A stretch of 19,021 nt of DNA from assembly GCA_910579645.1 (NCBI GenBank), contig CAJTVK010000084.1, forward strand, positions 1-19,021, given 5' to 3'. The position numbers were made by a program, and so were the translations under genes. Below, one piece after another: positions 8,640 through 14,835 of this stretch. The DNA is from an uncultured Lachnospiraceae bacterium (GTDB lineage Bacteria; Bacillota; Clostridia; Lachnospirales; Lachnospiraceae). The number at the start of each line of letters is the position of its first letter. Within the stretch, counting starts at the first letter, position 1. A model generated the notes under the pieces. It was given only the letters and a program-made list of their open reading frames with translations. It was not told where the DNA came from and ran no database searches.

Positions 8640-8663
8640 AATTTTAGCCTACAAGGTGTTATC
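8623..8663 (+). promoter_or_regulatory. Pair of BlaI-type operator-like repeats
   Basis: Two copies of CTACA-N3-TGTTATC lie at 8623-8637 (TTG in the middle) and 8649-8663 (AGG in the middle), 26 bp apart centre to centre. Each is an imperfect dyad resembling the TACA...TGTA half-sites bound by BlaI/MecI repressors. The first overlaps the spacer and -10 element; the second lies just downstream of the expected transcription start. Both fit autorepression by the BlaI-type protein encoded next. Confidence 0.65.
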
Positions 8664-8682
8664 AAAAGGAGGATGATGAATT

Positions 8683-9060
8683 ATGGCAATGCAGATTTCC
8701 GATTCCGAACTGGAACTTATGAAAATAGTATGGGCAAACGGGGGGACGGCACTTTATGCGCATATTATGGAGGAACTGTCGAAAGCGGGGCGTACCTGGC
8801 AGAAGAATACGGTCATTACGCTTTTGTCCCGGCTGGTGGAGAAAGGGCTTTTAAAAACAAATAAAATCGGGCGGCGCAACGAATATGCCGCCATTGTGTC
8901 GGAAGCGGATTATCAGGCATCGCAGACGCAGACATTGCTCAATAAACTTTATGAAGGAAATGCAAAGGGACTTGTATCCACGTTAATTCAGAGAGAAATG
9001 ATTTCTGCGGAAGACTATGAAGAGTTAAGGCAATTTTGGGAAAAGGGGGGAGGCAGATGA
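8683..9060 (+). CDS. BlaI/MecI/CopY-family transcriptional repressor
   Basis: 125 residues, the usual family length. The winged-helix domain (about 1-75) opens with ISDSELELMKIVWANGG and contains the recognition segment TWQKNTVITLLSRLVEKGLL. The C-terminal helices (about 76-125) match the dimerisation part that is cleaved by the partner protease in the BlaR1/BlaI and MecR1/MecI systems. The start at 8683 has a very strong AAAAGGAGG. Its stop codon overlaps the start of the M56 gene (ATGA), so the two are translationally coupled. It should repress its own operon through the two repeats at 8623-8663. The regulated targets beyond this operon are unknown, and no beta-lactamase or PBP gene is present nearby. 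Confidence 0.9.
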   Translation: MAMQISDSELELMKIVWANGGTALYAHIMEELSKAGRTWQKNTVITLLSRLVEKGLLKTNKIGRRNEYAAIVSEADYQASQTQTLLNKLYEGNAKGLVSTLIQREMISAEDYEELRQFWEKGGGR

Positions 9061-11354
9061 ATGTGATTTTAAAAGTGTTTTTTTCCCTGTCGCTTTCCGG
9101 TTCGGTGCTGATTCTGGCACTGCTTTTCTGCAAGCCTTTTCTTAAGGACAAAATCAGCAGACAGTGGCAGTACTATATATGGCTGTTAGCCGTTGCGCGG
9201 CTGCTGCTGCCGTTTACGCCTGAAATCAGCTTTACAGGGGAATTGTTCCGGCGGATGGATGCCATGTACGGGCGGACGGTATTCTTTTTGCCGGAGGGGC
9301 ATGAGGCCGGCCGTTATGCGCCTGAGGAAGAAAGCGGGGGCGGTCTTCGGAAAGAGACTGCTGCGGATGGCGGGGATGCCGCAAGAGAGGGAGAGGGCAT
9401 GCAGAAGGGCAGCTTCGAACAGGTAGAAAGCGGCATGCTGCGGCAGGAAAGGCTGCCGGAACCGCAGGAAGCACAAGGATTGGCATCTGCCGCGTCAGTA
9501 TGCCTAAATAAAGCCGGGCAGAATATCGTCGGGCATCTTTGGCTGATTTGGCTGGCGGGTGCAGCTGCTCTGCTGCTTCGGAAAATTATGCTTTATCGGA
9601 AATTTTCCGGGTATGTCAGGGCCGGGTATGAGGCGGTGGAGGATACGGCGCTGCTGGATGATTTGGCACAGGCGGCAGCACGGATGGGCGTGAAAAGGCC
9701 GGTGGGGCTTTATGTCAACAAAATGGCGGCTTCTCCTCTGCTTCTCGGTTTTTTCCGTCCCTGCATTATCCTGCCTAACGCGGATTTGCCGGAGGGGGAG
9801 TTTCGGTATACGGTAAAGCACGAACTGCTGCATTATAAGCGGCGGGATATGTTTTATAAATGGCTGGTACAGATTGCTGTTTGCCTCCATTGGTATAACC
9901 CGTTGGTTTACCGGATGGAAAGGGAAATCAACCGTGCCTGCGAACTTTCCTGTGACGAGGCGGTTATCCGTACGTTGGATACGAAAGAGCGGAGGGTTTA
10001 CGGGGATACTTTGCTCCACGCAATGAGGGCAGGGGGGAACGGTAGGAATGCGCCGGCTTCGGTGATGCTTAATGAGGGGGCGCAATTATTGAAGGAAAGG
10101 CTGGGTGCAATTATGGTCTATAAGAAAATGACGAAAAAGAGGGTTTATCTGTCGCTGCTGTTTACGGCAGTGTTTGCCTGCGGATTTGTTTTTTCAGGGG
10201 CGTATGCCATGGGAGCAGGGCAGGGAGCCGCAGAGGATGCTTTTGGGAAAAGGGCGGAAGCAGAGGTAAAGACAATGGAATTAGACACCGTGGAAATAAA
10301 GGGGAAATTATATTACCTGATTTTTAACGCGGAACAGCTGAAATCCATCGGCATGGGGGAGGAAGGGCTGGATAAAGATTACCTGCAGCAGGCGGACATT
10401 GACATATCGGGGAAAGACTGGGTTCCCATAGGTACTATGGATGCTCCTTTTACGGGAAGCTATAACGGAAACGGTTTTGAAATACGGGGATGGGCAGGGC
10501 TTGACGCGGATTCGGCAAAACTCTTCGGGGTTGTGGAAAATGCGCATATTTATAATCTTATCATATCGGATTACGGGACAGGGGAAACGGGGAGCAATGC
10601 TGCGGAAACGGCGGCACTGCCGGTTTATGGAGTCAGCTTGGGCGATACGCGTCTCTATGATATTATTTGGAATGGAAATAAGGATAAGGAAGAAACTAGG
10701 GAGGAAAAATATTGGGAGGAAAAAAACCGGCCAGAGGAAACGGAAGCGGCAAAAGAACTGGCGGTGAAAGCCTGCGGAGAAGACAATGTTGCCAAATTTG
10801 CAGCCATATGCCCGTTTCTGGATGAGGAGTGCATGGAGGACTTTCTGTATATTTTTTATGAAGAGGACAGGATTTCCTTCTTTTCGGCAGGGGTCGGGCA
10901 GTTGGAGGAAGACAGTTCTTTGCCGGGGTACTTTGCAGAGAAAGCATATGGGGATGACAGAGTTTCCTTCTTTTCCGTTTTGACTGATTGGATGGGGGAA
11001 AAGGACTTAATGGATTGGTGTGACAGAGCCTTTCAGGACGGAAGGATGGACTTTCTGTCAGTGCTGCTTGACGCGGCGGGATTGGAAGAAGAGTACGATG
11101 CGTTGGAAGAGCAACTGGAAAGGCAGCAGATAGAGGAATATCAGACGTATGGCATTGCGAAGGAAGATGAGGGGTTTTATTATAAAGGGCAGCTTGTCCG
11201 CATATTTCTGGATGCCCACGCGGGCAAGGCTTATTCTCTGGATGTCAACCCGAAGGGAATGGCGGATATCTGCATAGTACGGGACGGCAGTGACGAAATT
11301 ACAGGCGTAAGATATATGACAGAACAGGAGAGGGAGGGACTGTTTGGGGAATAG
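9057..11354 (+). CDS. M56-family (BlaR1-like) membrane sensor protease with non-PBP sensor region
   Basis: 765 residues from the ATG at 9057, which overlaps the blaI-type stop and follows a G-rich ribosome site; an ATG seven codons earlier lies inside the upstream gene and is less likely. Seen: transmembrane helices at about 1-25, 36-55, 158-182 and 361-385; a zinc protease motif H255-E256-L-L-H259 with the M56 third ligand E296 in CELSCDEAV. In BlaR1/MecR1 this domain cleaves the BlaI repressor after ligand binding outside the cell. Here the part after the last helix has no penicillin-binding domain. Residues about 409-510 look like a GLUG-type segment (FNAEQLKSIG, DIDISGKDWVPIG, FTGSYNGNGFEIRG, LFGVVENAHIYNLII). 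Residues about 567-681 hold four related units starting near 577, 605, 635 and 663 (for example DRISFFS, DRVSFFS, GRMDFLS). The signal sensed is therefore unknown and probably not a beta-lactam. Confidence 0.87.
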   Translation: MNVILKVFFSLSLSGSVLILALLFCKPFLKDKISRQWQYYIWLLAVARLLLPFTPEISFTGELFRRMDAMYGRTVFFLPEGHEAGRYAPEEESGGGLRKETAADGGDAAREGEGMQKGSFEQVESGMLRQERLPEPQEAQGLASAASVCLNKAGQNIVGHLWLIWLAGAAALLLRKIMLYRKFSGYVRAGYEAVEDTALLDDLAQAAARMGVKRPVGLYVNKMAASPLLLGFFRPCIILPNADLPEGEFRYTVKHELLHYKRRDMFYKWLVQIAVCLHWYNPLVYRMEREINRACELSCDEAVIRTLDTKERRVYGDTLLHAMRAGGNGRNAPASVMLNEGAQLLKERLGAIMVYKKMTKKRVYLSLLFTAVFACGFVFSGAYAMGAGQGAAEDAFGKRAEAEVKTMELDTVEIKGKLYYLIFNAEQLKSIGMGEEGLDKDYLQQADIDISGKDWVPIGTMDAPFTGSYNGNGFEIRGWAGLDADSAKLFGVVENAHIYNLIISDYGTGETGSNAAETAALPVYGVSLGDTRLYDIIWNGNKDKEETREEKYWEEKNRPEETEAAKELAVKACGEDNVAKFAAICPFLDEECMEDFLYIFYEEDRISFFSAGVGQLEEDSSLPGYFAEKAYGDDRVSFFSVLTDWMGEKDLMDWCDRAFQDGRMDFLSVLLDAAGLEEEYDALEEQLERQQIEEYQTYGIAKEDEGFYYKGQLVRIFLDAHAGKAYSLDVNPKGMADICIVRDGSDEITGVRYMTEQEREGLFGE

Positions 11355-11379
11355 GATAACCGGCTAAACGGAAAATGAC

Positions 11380-11408
11380 TTGCGAAGCTCCCATATTTCT
11401 GATATCAT
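11380..11408 (+). promoter_or_regulatory. Possible promoter for the DeoR-family gene
   Basis: TTGCGA (11380-11385), 17 bases, TATCAT (11403-11408). It starts just past the M56 stop and lies upstream of the hairpin at 11430-11460, so a transcript from it would have to read through that hairpin. Confidence 0.45.
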
Positions 11409-11429
11409 CAAAAAGAATAACAGCAACCG

Positions 11430-11460
11430 AAATGCTCTTGGCCAGTGCAAGGGCATTTTT
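11430..11460 (+). terminator. Stem-loop terminator between the M56 gene and the deoR-type gene
   Basis: An 11-bp stem (AAATGCTCTTG with CAAGGGCATTT, one G-U pair) with a 7-base loop ends in five Ts. It probably ends the blaI-M56 transcript. Its position after a promoter-like sequence also allows a role as an attenuator. Confidence 0.6.
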
Positions 11461-11528
11461 GCAACAAATAGAAGAGTTACCCGGAAGCATATAGGGGAAG
11501 AGACGGCAGGCAGGGAAGGAGACGGCAT

Positions 11529-12293
11529 ATGCTGGCAATAGAGAGAAGAAATGAGATATTGGAACGGCTGCAGAGGGAAAAGCGGGTAGTGGTCAGCGAA
11601 CTGAGCAAGGCCTATGGGGTTTCGGAGGAGACAATCCGGCGGGATTTGGAAAAACTGGAGAATGACGGGTATGTCATAAAAAGCTACGGCGGGGCCGTGC
11701 TGAATGAAAACGTGAATATAGACATGCCGTTTAATGTAAGGAAAAATACAAATGTAGTGGGGAAGCAGCGGATTGCGGAAATTGTGAACGGCATGGTGAA
11801 GGATGGGGAGCGGCTGATGCTGGATTCCAGTTCCACGGCCGTGTTCATTGCAAAGGCACTGAAAGAAGAGAAGAAAAATCTGACAATTATTACAAATTCC
11901 ATAGAGATTGTCATCGAACTGTTCGAGATGCAGGATTGGCATGTGCTGTCCACAGGGGGGCTGGCTATGGAAGGTTCCCTGGCATTGGTGGGTCCGCAGA
12001 CGGATCAGATGCTCCGTGCCTACCATGTGGATAAGACAGTGATTTCCTGCAAAGGGTTTGACATGGAAAACGGTCTGACGGATTCCAACGAACTTCATGC
12101 AAGAAATAAAAAGACCATGCTGGAACGGGCGGACTGTAAGATTTTGGCGGTGGACAGTTCCAAGTTCGGGCACACGGCTTTTACCGCCATTGGCGGGTTG
12201 GATGATATTTCCAAGATTATTACCGATGAAAAACCGGAGGAGCAATGGCTGGAACTGTTCCGGAAGCATCAAGTAGAGTGCATCTGGCCCTGA
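11529..12293 (+). CDS. DeoR-family transcriptional regulator of sugar metabolism
   Basis: 254 residues, ATG at 11529 with AAGGAG (11516-11521). The N-terminal winged helix (about 5-57) carries the family signature, running from RRNEILERLQREKRVVVSEL to YGVSEETIRRDLEKLENDGY and the following KSYGGAVL. The DeoRC effector domain (about 75-235) shows D99-S-S-S-T, ITNSIEI, STGGLAMEGSLALVGP, and the CKGFD...GLTDSNE and AVDSSKFGHTAF motifs, typical for binding of a phosphorylated sugar. Such proteins are mostly repressors of sugar operons. The next gene is fucU, so L-fucose or a related sugar is a reasonable candidate, although no other fucose genes are visible. The 23-bp repeats directly downstream are possible binding sites. 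Confidence 0.9.
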   Translation: MLAIERRNEILERLQREKRVVVSELSKAYGVSEETIRRDLEKLENDGYVIKSYGGAVLNENVNIDMPFNVRKNTNVVGKQRIAEIVNGMVKDGERLMLDSSSTAVFIAKALKEEKKNLTIITNSIEIVIELFEMQDWHVLSTGGLAMEGSLALVGPQTDQMLRAYHVDKTVISCKGFDMENGLTDSNELHARNKKTMLERADCKILAVDSSKFGHTAFTAIGGLDDISKIITDEKPEEQWLELFRKHQVECIWP

Positions 12294-12303
12294 ATCAAAT
12301 ATC

Positions 12304-12326
12304 TAAACCAACCTAAGGCTGGTTTA
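12304..12326. repeat. Short hairpin abutting the tandem repeats
   Basis: TAAACCA (12304-12310) pairs with TGGTTTA (12320-12326), with a further CC/GG pairing inside. It lies 10 bases after the DeoR-type stop. No T run follows on the plus strand, so I do not call it an intrinsic terminator. The left arm extended to 12314 (TAAACCAACCT) is also an exact inverted copy of AGGTTGGTTTA at 12385-12395 in the last repeat unit. Confidence 0.6.
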
Positions 12327-12408
12327 AAGCATGCCGAAAGGCTGGTTTAAAGCATGCCGAAAGGCTGGTTTTGAGCATGCTGAAAGGTTGGTTTAAAGTA
12401 TGCCGCAT
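12317..12408. repeat. Four-copy 23-bp tandem repeat between the deoR-type gene and fucU
   Basis: Units start at 12317, 12340, 12363 and 12386. The core is GGCTGGTTTAAAGCATGCC followed by GAAA. Units 1 and 2 are identical; units 3 and 4 carry a few substitutions. The core holds two palindromes, TTTAAA and GCATGC. Unit junctions contain GCC-GAAA-GGC mini-hairpins. The array is non-coding and sits upstream of fucU, so it could be an operator array or an RNA element. The remaining gap (12409-12606) is AT-rich and holds only a weak promoter candidate. Confidence 0.85.
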
Positions 12409-12477
12409 GGCTTGCTGTTCAAAGGAATAAAGATCCATAAGTGAAAAATGTTATATTTTATGCCATTATATTACGAT

Positions 12478-12506
12478 TTTTTATAAAATAAACGTGATAC
12501 TATCAT
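12478..12506 (+). promoter_or_regulatory. Weak promoter candidate for fucU
   Basis: TTTTTA (12478-12483), 17 bases, TATCAT (12501-12506) in the AT-rich gap upstream of fucU. The -35 match is poor; the assignment relies mainly on position and base composition. Confidence 0.3.
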
Positions 12507-12606
12507 ATTAGAGGAATAGAGAGACTGCCCGAAAAGCATAAGGAAATATGCCCTGTCAGGCATGAGGCGGACGGCAGGGGCAGGATACGGAAATGGAGGG
12601 ACGATT

Positions 12607-13047
12607 ATGTTAAAAGGAATTCCGGGGATTTTATCCCCCGAACTGCTGAAAGTATTGTGTGAGATGGGGCACAGTGACAGGCTGGTGATTGCCGACGGCA
12701 ATTTCCCTGCGGAATCTATGGGGAAAAATTCAATTGTCATCCGTATGGACGGGCATGGGACGCCGGAGATACTGGATGCCATCCTACAGGTGTTCCCGTT
12801 GGATACTTATGTGGAGAAGCCGGTGAACCTGATGGAGGTTATGCCGGGGGATACGGTGGAAACGCCGATTTGGAAAACCTATGAAGAAACAGTGGCACGG
12901 CATGATGCGCGGGGGGCGCAGGCTGTCGGGCAGATTGAGCGGTTTGCTTTTTACGAGGAGGCAAAGAAGGCATATGCAATCATTGCCACGGGAGAATCGG
13001 CTCTTTATGCCAACATCATGCTGCAGAAGGGCGTAGTAGTGGATTAG
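12607..13047 (+). CDS. fucU: L-fucose mutarotase (RbsD/FucU family)
   Basis: 146 residues, close to the E. coli FucU length of 140. The ATG at 12607 follows GGAGGG; an upstream in-frame ATG at 12562 would add 15 residues that do not resemble the family. The opening MLKGIPGILSPELLKVLCEM with H22 and D30 (GHSDRLVIADGNFP) and the end FAFYEEAKKAYAIIATGE...ANIMLQKGV follow E. coli FucU almost throughout. It interconverts the alpha and beta anomers of L-fucose in the cytoplasm, feeding fucose isomerase. No isomerase, kinase, aldolase or permease gene lies in the window. Its neighbour is a DeoR-type regulator. The protein could also act on another sugar of the RbsD/FucU class, but the motifs favour fucose. 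Confidence 0.9.
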   Translation: MLKGIPGILSPELLKVLCEMGHSDRLVIADGNFPAESMGKNSIVIRMDGHGTPEILDAILQVFPLDTYVEKPVNLMEVMPGDTVETPIWKTYEETVARHDARGAQAVGQIERFAFYEEAKKAYAIIATGESALYANIMLQKGVVVD

Positions 13048-13053
13048 GTATTA

Positions 13054-13111
13054 AAATGCGGTATGTTCCGTTTGGGAGTACTACTTCACCTGAAAGGGAC
13101 ATGCCGCATTT
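13054..13111 (+). terminator. Long stem-loop downstream of fucU
   Basis: AAATGCGGTATGTTCC pairs over 16 bp, allowing two G-U pairs, with GGGACATGCCGCATTT, around a 26-base loop. It begins 6 bases after the fucU stop. The T content after the stem is modest (TTTGTGCTTT), so it is a probable but not ideal terminator. Confidence 0.6.
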
Positions 13112-13176
13112 GTGCTTTCCGGGGAGGTTTGGGGAAAAGAAACGGACAGGCTTTCAGAATTTTTTTGCACCTTATT

Positions 13177-13203
13177 TTGCAGGAAAGATCGGGGGATTAT
13201 AAT
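13177..13203 (+). promoter_or_regulatory. Possible promoter of the yesN-yesM-type operon
   Basis: A perfect TATAAT (13198-13203) is preceded by TTGCAG (13177-13182) with a short 15-bp spacer. AAGGAGGG and the ATG at 13222 follow closely, giving a very short leader. The suboptimal spacing suggests an activator may be needed, possibly the encoded response regulator itself. Confidence 0.45.
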
Positions 13204-13221
13204 TAATATAAGGAGGGAACG

Positions 13222-14835
13222 ATGTATCGTATTTTGCTTGTGGACGATGAAGCGCTGATTCGGGAGGCTGTAAGTGAAAACGTTAAGTGGGGGCAGTATG
13301 GATATGAGCTGGCAGGCAGCTGTGAAAACGGGGAAGAGGCGTTGGCATTCATAGAGCGGGAACCGGTGGATGTGGTTCTTACGGATATATGCATGCCATA
13401 TGTGGACGGGATGGAACTGAGCAAAAAGCTGTATGAAGATTATCCGCTTATGAAGATTATTATATTGAGCGGCTATGATGATTTTGAATATGCCAAAAAA
13501 GCAATCCGCTATGGGGTGAAAGAGTACTTACTGAAACCCATTACGGCAGAGGAAATGGGAGATGTGCTGCTGAAGCTGAAAGCGGAGATGGATAAGGAAC
13601 GGAAAACGGAGAGGAAAATATCGGAATTGGAAAGGGCATACCGCAAGGGGCAGGAACGGCTGTATTCCGATGCACTGCTTCATTTGATCAGGGGAAGCAA
13701 GGCGGAAGAGGAAATCGGCAGGGAACTGAAGACTGTGGGGCTGAACCTTACGGCGGCGGTTTACAGGGTGGCGGTGATAGAACTGGATATTTATTCCCAA
13801 GCCAATAAACTGGATGAGAAACAGAAAAGAGAGAGTGCCCTGATGGCTTTTGTGCTTCATAATATCAGCCAGGAAATCGTAATGAGGTGTGAAGCCGGGG
13901 AAGCATGTCAGGGAAAGAATCAGAGGACCTACCTGCTCCTGCATACCTCCAGGACGGCTGATTTCGGCAGGATGGCCAAGGAAGTCTGTTATGAGATTAT
14001 CGGCCAGATGAACCGGATTATGCAGCTGGCGGTAAATATCGGCTTGGGAAGCTGCGTGACGGAACGGGAAAAGATATATGTTTCATACGAAGAGGCAGAG
14101 GAGGCTTTGGAATACCGCTATATTATGGGCGGGAACCGTATGCTGGAGATAGATGTGATCCGGGCAGGGAAAAAGCAGGCGGACGTGGACGGCCTGTTGG
14201 ACGAAATCGCCCTTCATGTAAGGGAAAACGACAGCGGGAAGCTGGAAGACGACTTTGACGAATTGGAAAATACATTAAGGGAGTGCCTGTATGACCGGCG
14301 CAGCGCGGCTGTCATTCTGCAGAGGGCAGTGGATATGCTGGACGAACTGTGCAGACTGTCCGAGATGGAGAAGGAGCAGAGGATTGCTTCCAAGGAAGAG
14401 ATTTTGGAAAAGATTCTTTCCATGGAAGGACTGGAGGAAGCCGTCAAGGTGCTTGGTACATATTGCCTGGAAGTGGGGAAGAAACTGGACGGCATGAAAA
14501 ATATCGGCGGCAGGAAATATGCGGTGCAGGCCATGGATTATATCGAAAAAAATTACGGAGACTGCGAATTAAGCTTGCAGTCGGTCTGTTCTTATCTGAA
14601 TATCAGTGCCAGCCGTTTCAGCGCCATATTCAAGCAGGCCATGGGAACTACTTTCATGGAGGTGCTGACGGGAATCCGGATGCAGAAGGCAAAGGAACTG
14701 TTGGAATATACGGATATGAAAAATTATGAAATTGCAGAGAGGGTAGGTTTTAACGATTCCCATTATTTCAGCATTGCCTTTAAAAAGGTTACGGGGGAAA
14801 CGCCTACGGAGTATGCGAAGAAGATGAGGAGATAA
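13222..14835 (+). CDS. YesN-type response regulator, receiver plus AraC-family DNA-binding domain
   Basis: 537 residues, ATG at 13222 with a strong AAGGAGGG. The receiver domain (1-120) has D8-D9, phospho-acceptor D55 in VVLTDICMP, S83 in ILSGYDDF, and K105 in EYLLKP. A long middle segment (about 125-425) matches the linker typical of YesN proteins. The C-terminal end (about 435-537) is an AraC-type double helix-turn-helix (LSLQSVCSYLNISASRFSAIFKQ and YEIAERVGFNDSHYFSIAFKKVTGETPTEY motifs). In this family the receiver is phosphorylated by the YesM-type kinase encoded directly downstream, and the protein then activates genes for carbohydrate uptake or breakdown. The stop codon touches the kinase start with no gap, indicating translational coupling. 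Confidence 0.93.
   Translation: MYRILLVDDEALIREAVSENVKWGQYGYELAGSCENGEEALAFIEREPVDVVLTDICMPYVDGMELSKKLYEDYPLMKIIILSGYDDFEYAKKAIRYGVKEYLLKPITAEEMGDVLLKLKAEMDKERKTERKISELERAYRKGQERLYSDALLHLIRGSKAEEEIGRELKTVGLNLTAAVYRVAVIELDIYSQANKLDEKQKRESALMAFVLHNISQEIVMRCEAGEACQGKNQRTYLLLHTSRTADFGRMAKEVCYEIIGQMNRIMQLAVNIGLGSCVTEREKIYVSYEEAEEALEYRYIMGGNRMLEIDVIRAGKKQADVDGLLDEIALHVRENDSGKLEDDFDELENTLRECLYDRRSAAVILQRAVDMLDELCRLSEMEKEQRIASKEEILEKILSMEGLEEAVKVLGTYCLEVGKKLDGMKNIGGRKYAVQAMDYIEKNYGDCELSLQSVCSYLNISASRFSAIFKQAMGTTFMEVLTGIRMQKAKELLEYTDMKNYEIAERVGFNDSHYFSIAFKKVTGETPTEYAKKMRR

Noticed and set aside
9036..9056. Upstream ATG as start of the M56 protein
   Set aside because: It lies within the BlaI-type gene; the ATG at 9057 has the coupled ATGA overlap, a G-rich ribosome site and begins directly with the first membrane helix.
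12317..12408. The 23-bp units as a CRISPR array
   Set aside because: Units are contiguous with no spacers, and no cas genes are present.
13270..13283. TGAAAACGTTAAGT as a CcpA (cre) site in the YesN-type gene
   Set aside because: It misses the conserved terminal CA of the cre consensus and lies within the coding sequence.
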